Shown: positions 53,988 through 63,372, numbered from the stretch's first letter. The stretch is DNA of 64,000 nt from Nocardia brevicatena NBRC 12119 (GCF_000308495.1 NZ_BAFU01000019.1:1-64000); one strand, 5' to 3'. The notes: a model not told the origin generated them from the sequence alone. A program made the numbers and translations.

Positions 53988-54263
53988 GGGGCTCAGACTA
54001 TGGGCGTGATACCGGGCCGACAAGGTGCGAATACTGCCCGTGTGCTGCCCTTGCGTCCGGCGACCAGCGGCGAACCACCCCCGATGGTCGAATTGTGAGC
54101 AGAAACACAGTTGAAACCGAATGCCATGAGGGTAGGGGTCGGCGTGCCGGAAGCGGGGAGCGGGGTCGGTAACATCGCGCCCGGCGCCGAGGATCACCTA
54201 GCGGGACGCCGATCCGAGCGCTCCGGCGACCCGTCGCCTCATCCGGCCGATAGTGGAGAGTTG
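53988..54263. promoter_or_regulatory. Divergent region, ALDH-like gene and ABC exporter
   Basis: A 276-nt gap between divergent genes, expected to carry promoters for both. The ABC gene has GGAGAG 5 nt ahead of ATG 54264. No promoter hexamers were assigned. Confidence 0.3.
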
Positions 54264-55442
54264 ATGCCGAGTTCGAATGAAGCCGAACCGTCCGCCGACG
54301 AGACGGGTCGGTCGGTGGATCGCGCCGAACCGACCGCGAACGCGGTGATGTCCGCGGAGGCCGTGGTCACCACCACCGCGGCCGCCGACCGCGCCGCCGA
54401 CCCCGCGTCGGACCGGGCCGCCGCGCCGGCGCGACCGGCGTACGCCGCACCCGTCGACGCGGATGGCGGCCCCGAACCGGCCGAGGTCGCCGTGCGGGTC
54501 GAGGACGTGCGGAAATCGTTCGGTCCGGTACACGCGCTCCAAGGTGTCAGTTTCACCGCGGCGCGCGGGACCGTCCTCGGCATCCTGGGTCCGAACGGAG
54601 CGGGAAAGACCACCACGGTGAAAATCCTGTCCACCCTGCTGCGTCCCGATTCGGGAACCGCCGTGGTCGCGGGCCGCGATGTGCGCGCCGACCCGGCCGG
54701 GGTGCGCCGATCGATCATGATGACCGGCCAGTACGCCGCCCTGGACGAGAATCTGTCCGGTCGGGAGAACCTGGAGCTGTTCGGCCGGCTGATGGGGCTG
54801 AGCAAGAAGGTGGCGCGTCGGCGCGCCGACACCCTGCTCGAGGAATTCGATCTCGTCGGCGCGGGACGTCGCGCGGTGCGTCACTATTCCGGCGGTATGC
54901 GGCGTCGGGTCGATATCGCCTGTGGGCTGGTGGTGCGGCCCGAGGTGGTGTTCCTCGACGAACCGACCACCGGCCTGGACCCGCGCAGCCGTCAGGGCGT
55001 CTGGGATCTGGTCACCGCACTGAAGGAACAGGGCATCACCGTCCTGCTCACTACCCAGTACCTCGAAGAAGCCGATGTGCTCAGTGACAACATCATCGTC
55101 ATCGACAGGGGCACGGTGATCGCCGAGGGAACCGCCGACGAACTCAAGGAGAAGACCGGCGGCAGCTATTGCGAGGTTGTCCCCCTCGACCCCTCCGCCC
55201 TGGGCCGGGCCGCCGCCGCACTCGGTGAACTGGTGCCCGCCGCGGTGACCGCCGAACTCGCCGGCTCCGACCGGCTGTCCATCCCGGCACCCGACGGCGC
55301 CGCGACCCTGGCCGAGGCGCTGCGGCGGTTGGACGCGGCCGGGGTGGATCTGGCCGATATCGCTTTGCGCAGGCCCTCACTCGACGATGTGTTCCTGTCC
55401 ATAACCGGTCATTCCGGTAGCCGGTCGGGTGATTCGGCGTGA
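54264..55442 (+). CDS. ABC transporter ATP-binding protein, DrrA type
   Basis: A 392-residue ATPase of a drug/lipid exporter. An Ala-rich N-terminal extension (about 1-75) has no family counterpart. The ABC domain follows: Walker A GPNGAGKTTT (about 110), signature YSGGMRRR (about 209), Walker B VVFLDEPTTGLDPRSR (about 229), and the DrrA-like C-terminal region ending RPSLDDVFLSITGH. ATG 54264 follows GGAGAG. Its stop overlaps the GTG of the first permease (GTGA), so the three genes form one translationally coupled operon. Mycobacterial DrrABC exports complex lipids. Export of the NRPS product or a cell-wall lipid is inferred. Confidence 0.9.
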   Translation: MPSSNEAEPSADETGRSVDRAEPTANAVMSAEAVVTTTAAADRAADPASDRAAAPARPAYAAPVDADGGPEPAEVAVRVEDVRKSFGPVHALQGVSFTAARGTVLGILGPNGAGKTTTVKILSTLLRPDSGTAVVAGRDVRADPAGVRRSIMMTGQYAALDENLSGRENLELFGRLMGLSKKVARRRADTLLEEFDLVGAGRRAVRHYSGGMRRRVDIACGLVVRPEVVFLDEPTTGLDPRSRQGVWDLVTALKEQGITVLLTTQYLEEADVLSDNIIVIDRGTVIAEGTADELKEKTGGSYCEVVPLDPSALGRAAAALGELVPAAVTAELAGSDRLSIPAPDGAATLAEALRRLDAAGVDLADIALRRPSLDDVFLSITGHSGSRSGDSA

Positions 55443-56254
55443 CCGTCTCGAATACCGGAGTCGCCGGTTCCGGGCTTTTCACGGAACTGCCGCGGGCGCG
55501 GGTCTCCTCGTTCGCGCAGTGGCGGGCGCTGACCGCCCGCATCGTCAGGACCATGGCCACCAAGGGCGAGTTGGTCGTCGCGGTGATCACCCCGCTGGTG
55601 TTCACCGTCGGGTTCTATCTGCCGCTGCGCTTTGTGATGAAGTTCCAGGGCATCGACTACGCCCAGTTCGTCATGCCGATCATCGTGCTGCAGACCATGG
55701 CATTCACCATGATGTCCAATGCGCAGTTGGCCGCGTTCGAGGCGCTGACCGGGTTCAGTACTCGACTACAGACCATGCCCATCGGGTCACTTGTTCCGTT
55801 CACCGCGCGGCTCGCGGCCGGCCTGGTCCGTTCGCTCGTCTCGTTGGCCGCCGCGATGATCTTCGGCCATGTCATCGGATTCCGATTCTCGGCCGGATGG
55901 TGCCAGGCCGTACTGTTCTGGGTATTCGCACTGGCCGTCGGCACGATCTTGGCGATCGGCGCGGACGGTCTCGGCTCACTGACCAAGAGCCCGCAGTCGC
56001 TGAGCCAGGCGCTGACCCTGCCGACCCTGATCTTCGGCATGATGTCGTGCGGTTTCGTTCCCGAGACCGGGTTCCCGGGATGGATTCGACCCTTCGTCCG
56101 CAACCAGCCGATCTCGCAGTTCTCCTTCGCGCTGCGCGATATGGCCGCCGACGGGGTGACCTGGCAGGTGCTGTGGGTGCCGCTGGTCTGGTTGGCCGGA
56201 TTGGCCGTGGTATTCACGCCCTTCGCGGTGTGGGCGAGTGTGAGGCGAGCATGA
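55439..56254 (+). CDS. ABC-2 type permease, DrrB type (first permease)
   Basis: A 271-residue membrane protein with about six hydrophobic helices, including ELVVAVITPLVFTVGFYLPL, PIIVLQTMAFTMMSN, AVLFWVFALAVGTILAIGA and LVWLAGLAVVFTPFAVW. It shows the ABC-2/DrrB arrangement with a long amphipathic N-terminal coupling segment. It starts at GTG 55439, overlapping the ATPase stop by 4 nt, and ends in an ATGA overlap with the next permease. Two different permeases with one ATPase match the DrrA-DrrB-DrrC composition. Confidence 0.88.
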   Translation: MTVSNTGVAGSGLFTELPRARVSSFAQWRALTARIVRTMATKGELVVAVITPLVFTVGFYLPLRFVMKFQGIDYAQFVMPIIVLQTMAFTMMSNAQLAAFEALTGFSTRLQTMPIGSLVPFTARLAAGLVRSLVSLAAAMIFGHVIGFRFSAGWCQAVLFWVFALAVGTILAIGADGLGSLTKSPQSLSQALTLPTLIFGMMSCGFVPETGFPGWIRPFVRNQPISQFSFALRDMAADGVTWQVLWVPLVWLAGLAVVFTPFAVWASVRRA

Positions 56255-57105
56255 GCACTGTCAACGAAACGGCGAGCGAGGCGGTGCGGCCGGCCGCGGC
56301 GCTGCCGAAGGTCGCGGGCCGATCGGAATCCTCGCTGCGGGCCTGGGCATCGCACAGCATGATCCAGTGCAAACGGTTGCTGATGGTCTGGATGCGGGAT
56401 CCGACGACGACCATCCAGGCCCTGGTGTACCCGGCGCTGACGCTGCTGATGTTCCGCGTTGTCCTGGGCGATTCGATCACCGCCGCCACCGGCAGGCCGA
56501 GTGTCTACGGCACCGTCCCGATGATCACCCTCGTGGCGGCGATGACCGGTGCGATGGTCAGCGCGCTGGGTTTCAAGGCGGAGAAAGCCACCGGGCTGCT
56601 CGGACGGTTCTGGACCATGCCGGTGCACCGGGCCGCCGGACTGACCGCCCGGCTGCTGGCCGAGGCCATCCGAGTGCTGATCACCACGCTGTTCGTGATC
56701 GCGGTCGGCTACGCCATCGGATTCCGTTTCGATCAGGGGCCGCTCGCCGCCGTGGCGCTGATCGGTATCCCGGTCCTGTTCGGGATGGGGTTCGCGGTCT
56801 TCGTCACCGCCCTGGCCACCCTGACCGAGGGCGTGCTGCTGGTGAACGCCGTCAGTATCGTCACGACCCTGCTGATGTTCTTCAACTCCGGTTTCGTCCC
56901 GATCATGGCCTACCCCACCTGGTTGCAGTCCGCGGTGGCGAACCAGCCGATGAGCTGCGCCATCGAGGCCATGAAAGGTCTGTCCTATGGCGGTCCGGTC
57001 GCCGAACCGCTGATCGACACCGTGCTGTGGGTTGTCGGGATCATTGTGGTCTTCGGATATCCGGCCGTCCGCGGCTACCGGCGCGCCGCCGAAACCAGCG
57101 GCTGA
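56251..57105 (+). CDS. ABC-2 type permease, DrrC type (second permease)
   Basis: A 284-residue membrane protein, start ATG 56251 in an ATGA overlap with the preceding permease. After a soluble N-terminus (about 1-50) come about six hydrophobic segments: TTTIQALVYPALTLLMFRVV, PMITLVAAMTGAMVSALGF, LITTLFVIAVGYAIGF, AALIGIPVLFGMGFAVFV-like, LVNAVSIVTTLLMFF and VLWVVGIIVVFGYPA. The FNSGFVPIMAYPTWL loop and NQPMSCAIEAMKGLS are typical ABC-2 export features. Last gene of the exporter operon. Confidence 0.88.
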   Translation: MSTVNETASEAVRPAAALPKVAGRSESSLRAWASHSMIQCKRLLMVWMRDPTTTIQALVYPALTLLMFRVVLGDSITAATGRPSVYGTVPMITLVAAMTGAMVSALGFKAEKATGLLGRFWTMPVHRAAGLTARLLAEAIRVLITTLFVIAVGYAIGFRFDQGPLAAVALIGIPVLFGMGFAVFVTALATLTEGVLLVNAVSIVTTLLMFFNSGFVPIMAYPTWLQSAVANQPMSCAIEAMKGLSYGGPVAEPLIDTVLWVVGIIVVFGYPAVRGYRRAAETSG

Positions 57106-57194
57106 CCCCTTGGGGACCTTGTGGATAACTTTGACGCAGGGTCTCGAACAGGTAAGGCCCTCTCTTCCTGATCTGCGGGTCGAGTGCGCCTCGT

Positions 57195-57449
57195 ATGACG
57201 AACAGGTTCATGGTCCTCGAAGTCACCAGCGACCACCCCGACCGGCACCGTAGGGCAAAGCGTTTCGGCTACGCCCGGTCCCGAATCCCGTCGTATCTGC
57301 TGGTCGGCCGCCGGGAGCGGACAGTGACCTTGTTCGGCGAACCCGACGGGACCACCGACCCGGTCGACTACTGCCAGGACATCGGAGTGCCGTTCGGCAA
57401 ACCGCTGGGTCTTCCGGAACCGTTCTCATTCGCGCTCGACACCGCCGAT
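57195..57449 (+). pseudogene. Truncated Uma2-family (DUF820) endonuclease-like remnant
   Basis: About 85 codons read as the C-terminal half of a Uma2 protein: VLEVTSDHPDRHRRAKRFGY, ARSRIPSYLLVGRRERTVTL, then PFGKPLGLPEPFSFALDTADF. The N-terminal half, including the first active-site residues, is missing. No stop follows at the expected place, and the frame runs to 57581 antisense into the lycopene-cyclase-like gene. Confidence 0.7.
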
Positions 57450-58646
57450 TTCGACCGAGTCGTCCGTCTCGGTGGAGCGCGGGGAGGGGAATTCGTACCC
57501 GACCCAGCGGTTGCGGTTGGTCCAGCCGACGAGGTCGTAACGCCAGTGGAACGGCCAGGTGTGGGCGACCGTGTTGAATAGTACGACGCCGAGCGCGGCG
57601 TAATCGTCGTGCGCGGACAACAGGGCCCGCTGCTCGCGCGGTGAGGCGGAGAAGAACGAGTCGAACATGGCGATGGATTGAGCCGTCGTCAACCGGCCCA
57701 AACCCCACAGGCCGCGCATCCGCATCCAGTAGACCAGCCGGGCCCGCCACGGCCAGAGCGCGGCGATCGGGTCTTCGCCGCGCTGGATCGCGGTAACCGC
57801 GGTATCGGTCAGCGCGAAGGAGTCGGCAACGCTGTAGCCGGTGCAGGGGTGCATCATGCCGCCGCGGGAACCGAAGGGGACCACCCGCCCGGTGCCGCGG
57901 CGCGGCGGCGGCTGGTCCAGCGGATAGTGCGCGGCCTCGCCCGGTTCCTCGCCGGTGAGCCGGATGCCATGTGCGGCAAGTCGGTTCAGTGCCCGCCTGC
58001 GCAGTTCGTGCTGAGGCATACCGCCGCGCAGGCCGAGACTGGTTTCTTCGAAGATCACCGTGCCGTCGCCCAGTGGCACCGCGTACAGGAACGACGGCGG
58101 CTCGTCCGGGCCCGTGCCGTTCTCCGGGCGCCAGTCCAGGAGCAGTCCTTCGCTGTCGGCGACCATCGGCGCGGCGGTTTCGGCGTCCACGAATATGCCG
58201 TGGGCACTGGCGGCGCGGCGGTCGCCGGTCGTGGGGAGGCCGCGGGTGTCGACCACGGTGGTCGCGTCGACGGTGGTGCCGTCGGCCAGTTCCACCGTAT
58301 GCGCCCGGACCCGGGTCGCCCGCCCGGCGTACACCGTGGCGTCGCCGATCGGCAGCGCGTCCCGCAGTCTCGGTTTGGACAGCACGACGTAGGGGCGTTC
58401 GATCCGGTGTTCCTTGTCGGTCCAGACGACGGGCGCCTCGATCCGGCTCGCGATGGTGCTGTGTGGCAGCCAGTCGGGCAGTTCGTCGATCCAGCAGGAA
58501 AAGGTCGGCGGCCACAGCCGATCCGGTCGCGGATCGACCGCGGCGACCCGAAGACCGGCCACCGTGGCGCGGTGCGCCAGTGCCCGGCCCGCGGGACCCA
58601 GGCCCACCACGCACACATCGAATTCCCGAACCACGCCCACTGCCAT
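57426..58646 (-). CDS. Lycopene cyclase family FAD-dependent protein
   Basis: A 406-residue CrtL-type flavoprotein. FAD-binding VCVVGLGPAGRALAHRA begins at about residue 9. FPPTFSCWIDELP-like WPPTFSCWIDELPDWLP and FEETSLGLRGG are typical of the CrtL/lycopene cyclase family, and GSRGGMMHPCTGYSVADSFA contains the conserved MxHPxTGYS block. Expected role is cyclising lycopene ends or a related flavin-dependent isomerisation in carotenoid synthesis. No other carotenoid genes are in the window, so substrate remains open. ATG 58646; its 3' end overlaps the Uma2 remnant frame on the other strand. Confidence 0.85.
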   Translation of the reverse strand: MAVGVVREFDVCVVGLGPAGRALAHRATVAGLRVAAVDPRPDRLWPPTFSCWIDELPDWLPHSTIASRIEAPVVWTDKEHRIERPYVVLSKPRLRDALPIGDATVYAGRATRVRAHTVELADGTTVDATTVVDTRGLPTTGDRRAASAHGIFVDAETAAPMVADSEGLLLDWRPENGTGPDEPPSFLYAVPLGDGTVIFEETSLGLRGGMPQHELRRRALNRLAAHGIRLTGEEPGEAAHYPLDQPPPRRGTGRVVPFGSRGGMMHPCTGYSVADSFALTDTAVTAIQRGEDPIAALWPWRARLVYWMRMRGLWGLGRLTTAQSIAMFDSFFSASPREQRALLSAHDDYAALGVVLFNTVAHTWPFHWRYDLVGWTNRNRWVGYEFPSPRSTETDDSVEIGGVERE

Positions 58647-59023
58647 GCTGGCATTCAAGCCGTACCACCTTCCTGATGGCAACCGCCCCCACTACCGGCG
58701 CGACACGTCGCGGACACGCGCGGCGGCGCCCACCGCTCACTCGGATCGAGCACGGACGGAGCCACTTCGGTCCGGACCGATACGCCGGCATCGCCCGATG
58801 GCAGATCCAAGGCCTCTTTCCCGGACCGCCCACCCCGGTGGCCGGGGCCCGCCTTCGGCTCCGCCCGACCGCAGTGCTGTCGCGCAGCAGCGCCGCGCAG
58901 AGACAGAACCCGGTGGTCGCCACCTTCTCGACCGCCTCCCCTCGGTACCCGGATCCGAACCGACCGACGCGACACCGCCCTCCCGGCCAGACCCACTGCG
59001 CCGAGTCTTACGAGACCCACAAA
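58647..59023. other. Intergenic stretch upstream of the lycopene-cyclase-like gene
   Basis: About 380 nt with no credible gene. It should contain the promoter for the lycopene-cyclase-like gene. It is GC-rich, with no further clear structure apart from the large inverted repeat that follows. Confidence 0.35.
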
Positions 59024-59120
59024 GGGTTGCGGCCCGTCTCGCGTTTCGGCATCCGAAGCGCATGCGCCGAAGGCGCGAGTCTCGGGTGCCGAAACGCGAG
59101 ACCCGCCAGGGCCGCAACCC
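59024..59120 (-). terminator. Large nested inverted repeat, probable terminator of the DUF4442 gene
   Basis: Two stacked perfect stems: outer 12-bp arms GGGTTGCGGCCC (59024-59035) with 59109-59120, and inner 15-bp arms TCTCGCGTTTCGGCA (59037-59051) with 59087-59101. The 35-nt apical part has its own GCGCATGCGC palindrome. It lies 25-121 nt past the stop of the DUF4442 gene. The size is unusual for a simple terminator. Confidence 0.6.
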
Positions 59121-59144
59121 CGCCCGCGCGAACGCGCGGGCAAT

Positions 59145-59675
59145 TCAACACTGCAACCCCGCGCCGCCGGGGGCGGCGCCAAAAGGCACAGCGCCATTGG
59201 GCACAGCGGTGACCCAGGTGGTGATCTCGGCGTGCACGACCTCGTGGCCGTGTTTGTCATATATCGATATCGGCACCACCACGTCCCGTCCCTCGACGAT
59301 CGCGGCGTAGTCGGGGATCTCGTCGAGCCGGGCGACGGCCCGCAGCCCGGTTTCCGCCTTGTTCAGGTACTCGACCTTCATCGCCTTGGGGATCCAGCGG
59401 TGCGTGGTCGGCACCGTCGCCTCGCTGAGCATTCCCATGGCCACCTCGGCGAGATTGCACGCGGCGATGGCGTGGAAGGTGCCGAGGTGATTGAGGACGC
59501 CGAACCATTTCGGCGCGGTGACCTCGCACAAGCCTGGCTCCAGTCGCACCACGGTGGGCAGGACTGTGCCGAAGTAGGGCACCCGGGCGACCATCCCCAG
59601 CGAGAACAGGGCATGTCCCCAGCGGTTGTCCGGCAGTTTCCTCCAACTGCGATAGGTCGCGGTCTCATTCGTCAT
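59145..59675 (-). CDS. DUF4442 hotdog-fold thioesterase-like protein
   Basis: A 176-residue single-domain protein with the DUF4442/PaaI-like hotdog pattern: helix-strand start (WRKLPDNRWGHALFSLGMVA), the HLGTFHAIAACNLAEVAMGM helix characteristic of the family (about 82-100), and C-terminal strands (VVVPISIYDKHGHEVVHAEI). Members probably hydrolyse acyl-CoA or act on acyl groups; the substrate is unknown. ATG 59675 lies one nucleotide from a perfect 14-bp palindrome, with a TAAGAT hexamer 6 nt before the ATG, so leaderless and repressor-controlled transcription is likely. Confidence 0.85.
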   Translation of the reverse strand: MTNETATYRSWRKLPDNRWGHALFSLGMVARVPYFGTVLPTVVRLEPGLCEVTAPKWFGVLNHLGTFHAIAACNLAEVAMGMLSEATVPTTHRWIPKAMKVEYLNKAETGLRAVARLDEIPDYAAIVEGRDVVVPISIYDKHGHEVVHAEITTWVTAVPNGAVPFGAAPGGAGLQC

Positions 59676-59676
59676 A

Positions 59677-59706
59677 CGCTTATCTTACTCAAGAGTAAGA
59701 TAAGCG
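59677..59706 (-). promoter_or_regulatory. Perfect palindromic operator over the DUF4442 promoter
   Basis: 14-bp arms CGCTTATCTTACTC (59677-59690) and its complement (59693-59706) around a 2-bp centre. The core CTTACTC..GAGTAAG is typical of TetR-family operators in mycolata. On the gene's strand it contains TAAGAT ending 6 nt before the ATG, so a bound repressor would cover the -10 element. Confidence 0.8.
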
Positions 59707-60223
59707 CGGGCCCGCTGTATCGCCGTCGTGCCGTCCGCGGGACCCCCGATTTGAATGGGCTCGCCGGGGTCGTGCATACTGTTCGGGTTGCCTTGCAGCG
59801 GGGCGTGTCCTCGACCGGCCACCGGCGGTCGAAATGGAGCCACGGACCGGGCGGGGCGAGCAGTAGCCATCCAGTACCTCGCCGATATTCGGTGTGGGTG
59901 CGTCCGGGACAACAGTTCCGACAGCCCGAGCAGGATTTCATCCGGGGCCGAGGAATGAGCGGGTGGGCGACACGCCCGACCGCGTGGACCGGAGAACCAT
60001 GACAGATGAACAGCGGCGAGGATCGGGCGAGACCCGGTCGTGGTCTCCACTGTGTGGGATCTTGTCCGAGCGGGGCCCTGCGTGATTACGCGGGCCGCCC
60101 CCTCCGGGCCTGACCCGCTCGGACCGGGACGTCATCGTGTGTTCGGGCTGTGCAAATGAGGGTGGTACGGACGCCTGGCCGGTATCCGGACCACAAACGA
60201 AAGCGGAGAAAAGGACACTTAGC
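59707..60223 (+). promoter_or_regulatory. Upstream region of the S10 ribosomal operon
   Basis: About 517 nt without a credible gene. The S10 operon promoter and leader are expected here. The last part is AT-richer, with AAAAGGA 9 nt before the GTG of rpsJ. No clear L4-type leader hairpin was recognised. Confidence 0.4.
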
Positions 60224-60529
60224 GTGGCGGGACAGAAGATCCGCATCAGGCTCAAGGCCTATGACCACGAGGCGATCGACGCGTCTGCGCGCAAGATCGT
60301 CGAGACGGTGACCCGCACGGGTGCCCGGGTGGTCGGGCCGGTGCCGTTGCCGACCGAGAAGAACGTGTACTGCGTCATCCGTTCGCCGCACAAGTACAAG
60401 GACTCGCGTGAGCACTTCGAGATGCGTACGCACAAGCGGCTGATCGACATCCTCGACCCGACGCCGAAGACGGTCGACGCGCTCATGCGTATCGACCTGC
60501 CGGCCAGCGTCGACGTCAACATTCAGTGA
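60224..60529 (+). CDS. rpsJ: 30S ribosomal protein S10
   Basis: A 101-residue S10: [20 protein letters not shown] at the N-terminus, [19 protein letters not shown] in the middle, and [19 protein letters not shown] then [11 protein letters not shown] at the end. It assembles into the 30S head and also works in antitermination as NusE. GTG 60224 has AAGGA 9 nt upstream; the open frame extends further but is not S10. First gene of the conserved S10 operon, 14 nt before rplC. Confidence 0.98.
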   Translation: MAGQKIRIRLKAYDHEAIDASARKIVETVTRTGARVVGPVPLPTEKNVYCVIRSPHKYKDSREHFEMRTHKRLIDILDPTPKTVDALMRIDLPASVDVNIQ

Positions 60530-60543
60530 CGGGGACTCGAGAT

Positions 60544-61209
60544 ATGACTGACAACAAGAACCGGCCCGCGGCCGGCATCCTGGGCACCAAGCTCGGTATG
60601 ACCCAGGTGTTCGACGAGAACAATCGCGTCGTTCCGGTGACCGTCGTCAAGGCGGGTCCCAACGTGGTCACCCAGATCCGCACCGCCGAGCGCGACGGCT
60701 ACAGCGCCGTGCAGCTCGCCTACGGCGCCATCGACCCCCGCAAGGTGAACAAGCCGGTCTCCGGCCAGTTCGCCAAGGCCGGGGTCACCCCGCGCCGGCA
60801 CGTCGCGGAGATCCGTGTCGCGGACGCCTCCACCTTCGAGGTCGGCCAGGAACTGTCCGCCGACGTGTTCGAAGAGGGCAGCTTCGTCGACGTCACCGGT
60901 GTCAGCAAGGGCAAGGGCTACGCGGGCACCATGAAGCGCCACGGCTTCCGCGGCCAGGGCGCCAGCCACGGTGCGCAGGCCGTGCACCGTCGTCCGGGCT
61001 CCATCGGTGGCTGCGCCACCCCGGGTCGCGTGTTCAAGGGCATGCGGATGGCCGGCCGGATGGGTAATGACCGCGTCACCACGCAGAACCTGTCGGTCCA
61101 CAAGGTGGACGCCGAGAACGGCCTGCTGCTGATCAAGGGTGCGATCCCGGGTCGCAAGGGCGGCGTCGTGATCGTCAAGAGCGCCGTGAAGGGTGGTGCG
61201 CACGCATGA
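60544..61209 (+). CDS. rplC: 50S ribosomal protein L3
   Basis: A 221-residue L3 with [20 protein letters not shown] near the N-terminus, and [20 protein letters not shown] followed by [20 protein letters not shown], the extended loop that reaches toward the peptidyl transferase centre. ATG 60544; the last codons overlap the rplD start (ATGA at 61206). Confidence 0.98.
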   Translation: MTDNKNRPAAGILGTKLGMTQVFDENNRVVPVTVVKAGPNVVTQIRTAERDGYSAVQLAYGAIDPRKVNKPVSGQFAKAGVTPRRHVAEIRVADASTFEVGQELSADVFEEGSFVDVTGVSKGKGYAGTMKRHGFRGQGASHGAQAVHRRPGSIGGCATPGRVFKGMRMAGRMGNDRVTTQNLSVHKVDAENGLLLIKGAIPGRKGGVVIVKSAVKGGAHA

Positions 61210-61904
61210 CCAGCCTCGAGAAGAAGGCCAACCTGACGCTGCCGGTCAAGGAGATCGGCGGTAAGACCAACGGCACCATCGAGCTCCCCGCGGAGATCTT
61301 CGACGTGACCGCGAACATCTCGCTGATGCACCAGGTGGTCGTGGCCCAGCAGGCCGCCGCCCGCCAGGGCACGCACTCCACCAAGACCCGCGGCGAGGTC
61401 CGGGGCGGTGGTAAGAAGCCGTACCGCCAGAAGGGCACCGGCCGCGCCCGCCAGGGCTCGACCCGCGCCCCGCAGTTCACCGGTGGTGGCACCGTGCACG
61501 GCCCGAAGCCGCGCGACTACAGCCAGCGCACCCCGAAGAAGATGATCCGGGCCGCGCTGTGCGGCGCGCTGTCGGACCGGGCGCGCAACGAGCGCATCCA
61601 CGTGATCAGCGAACTGGTCGCGGGCCAGACCCCGTCCACCAAGACCGCCAAGACCTTCCTGTCCGAGCTGTCGGACCGCCGGAAGTTCCTGCTCGTGATC
61701 GGCCGTGAAGACGTCGCCGCGTGGAAGAGCGCACGCAACCTGGAGTCCGTGCACATCCTCGCGCCGGATCAGCTGAACACCTACGACGTTCTGGAGAGCG
61801 ACGAGGTCGTCTTCAGCGTCGAGGCGCTGAACGCTTTCGTGCACGGTGGTGCCGGCTCCCACCCCACCGCCCCGGCCGAGGCTGCACAGGAGGAGAGCAA
61901 GTGA
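61206..61904 (+). CDS. rplD: 50S ribosomal protein L4
   Basis: A 232-residue L4: the internal loop is clear ([20 protein letters not shown], then [20 protein letters not shown]), followed by [20 protein letters not shown]. In some bacteria L4 also regulates its own operon. An Ala/Glu-rich C-terminal tail ([13 protein letters not shown]) is typical of actinobacteria. ATG 61206 overlaps the rplC stop; its stop overlaps the GTG of rplW. Confidence 0.98.
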   Translation: MTSLEKKANLTLPVKEIGGKTNGTIELPAEIFDVTANISLMHQVVVAQQAAARQGTHSTKTRGEVRGGGKKPYRQKGTGRARQGSTRAPQFTGGGTVHGPKPRDYSQRTPKKMIRAALCGALSDRARNERIHVISELVAGQTPSTKTAKTFLSELSDRRKFLLVIGREDVAAWKSARNLESVHILAPDQLNTYDVLESDEVVFSVEALNAFVHGGAGSHPTAPAEAAQEESK

Positions 61905-62206
61905 CCACCATCGCCGATCCGCGCGACATCCTGCTGGCGCCGGTCATCTCGGAGAAGTCCTACGGCCTGATCGAGGAAGGCACCTACACCTTCCTGGTGC
62001 ACCCGGACTCCAACAAGACCCAGATCAAGATCGCGGTCGAGAAGGTCTTCGGGGTGAAGGTCACCAGCGTCAACACCGCCAACCGTCAGGGCAAGCGCAA
62101 GCGGACCCGCTTCGGTTACGGCAAGCGCAAGAACACCAAGCGCGCGCTCGTGACCATCTCGGCCGACAGCAAGCCCATCGAGATCTTCGGAGGCCCGGTC
62201 GCGTAA
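61901..62206 (+). CDS. rplW: 50S ribosomal protein L23
   Basis: A 101-residue L23 with [40 protein letters not shown] and [20 protein letters not shown]. It lies at the polypeptide exit and is the docking site for trigger factor and SRP. GTG 61901 with AGGAGGA upstream; 4-nt overlap with rplD. Confidence 0.98.
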   Translation: MTTIADPRDILLAPVISEKSYGLIEEGTYTFLVHPDSNKTQIKIAVEKVFGVKVTSVNTANRQGKRKRTRFGYGKRKNTKRALVTISADSKPIEIFGGPVA

Positions 62207-62239
62207 GCGGCGGGGATTCCAGAAAGCAGAGAAGAACTC

Positions 62240-63076
62240 ATGGCAATCCGTAAGCACAAGCCGACAACCCCGGGTCGCCGCGGCTCGTCCGTCTCGGACT
62301 TCGCCGAGATCACCCGGTCCACCCCGGAGAAGTCGCTGATCCGTCCGCTGCACGGCACGGGCGGCCGCAACGCGCACGGCCGGATCACCACCCGGCACCG
62401 CGGTGGCGGCCACAAGCGCGCCTACCGGCTGATCGATTTTCGCCGGCTGGACAAGGACGGCGTGCCCGCCAAGGTCGCGCATATCGAATACGACCCGAAC
62501 CGCACCGCGAATATCGCGCTCCTGCACTACCGGGACGGCGAGAAGCGCTACATCATCGCCCCCAAGGGTGTGCGGCAGGGCACTCTCATCGAGTCCGGTC
62601 CGACCGCGGATATCAAGCCCGGCAACAACCTGCCGCTGCGCAATATCCCCACCGGTACCACCATCCACGCGGTGGAGCTGCGTCCCGGTGGCGGCGCCAA
62701 ACTGGCCCGCTCGGCCGGCGCCAGCATCCAGCTGATGGGTAAGGAAGGCCCCTACGCCACGCTGCGTATGCCCTCCGGTGAGATGCGCCGCGTCGACGTG
62801 CGCTGCCGCGCCACCGTCGGCGAGGTCGGCAACGCCGAACAGTCGAACATCAACTGGGGCAAGGCCGGCCGTATGCGCTGGAAGGGCCGCCGTCCCACCG
62901 TTCGCGGTGTGGTCATGAACCCGGTCGACCACCCGCACGGTGGTGGTGAGGGCAAGACCTCCGGTGGTCGCCACCCGGTCTCGCCGTGGGGCCAGCCGGA
63001 AGGCCGCACCCGTAAGCCCAACCGTCCGAGCGACAAGCTCATCGTCCGCCGCCGTCGTACCGGCAAGAAGCGCTAA
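62240..63076 (+). CDS. rplB: 50S ribosomal protein L2
   Basis: A 278-residue L2 with [20 protein letters not shown] near the N-terminus and the C-terminal [20 protein letters not shown] block that carries the conserved His near the peptidyl transferase centre. Standard length and position in the operon, 33 nt after rplW. Confidence 0.98.
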   Translation: MAIRKHKPTTPGRRGSSVSDFAEITRSTPEKSLIRPLHGTGGRNAHGRITTRHRGGGHKRAYRLIDFRRLDKDGVPAKVAHIEYDPNRTANIALLHYRDGEKRYIIAPKGVRQGTLIESGPTADIKPGNNLPLRNIPTGTTIHAVELRPGGGAKLARSAGASIQLMGKEGPYATLRMPSGEMRRVDVRCRATVGEVGNAEQSNINWGKAGRMRWKGRRPTVRGVVMNPVDHPHGGGEGKTSGGRHPVSPWGQPEGRTRKPNRPSDKLIVRRRRTGKKR

Positions 63077-63090
63077 GGAGGAGGTAAGAA

Positions 63091-63372
63091 ATGCCACGCA
63101 GCCTCAAGAAGGGCCCGTTCGTCGACGATCACCTCCTCGCGAAGGTGGACGTGCAGAACGAGAAGGGCACCAAGCAGGTCATCAAGACCTGGTCGCGTCG
63201 TTCGACCATCATCCCCGATTTCATCGGCCACACCTTCGCCGTCCACGACGGCCGCAAGCACGTGCCGGTGTTCGTCTCGGAGTCCATGGTCGGGCACAAG
63301 CTCGGTGAGTTCGCGCCGACCAGGATGTTCAAGAGCCACGTCAAGGAAGATCGGAAGAGCAAGCGGCGATGA
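63091..63372 (+). CDS. rpsS: 30S ribosomal protein S19
   Basis: A 93-residue S19: [39 protein letters not shown] and [21 protein letters not shown] strong AAGGAGG site lies ahead of ATG 63091. 4-nt overlap with rplV. Confidence 0.98.
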   Translation: MPRSLKKGPFVDDHLLAKVDVQNEKGTKQVIKTWSRRSTIIPDFIGHTFAVHDGRKHVPVFVSESMVGHKLGEFAPTRMFKSHVKEDRKSKRR

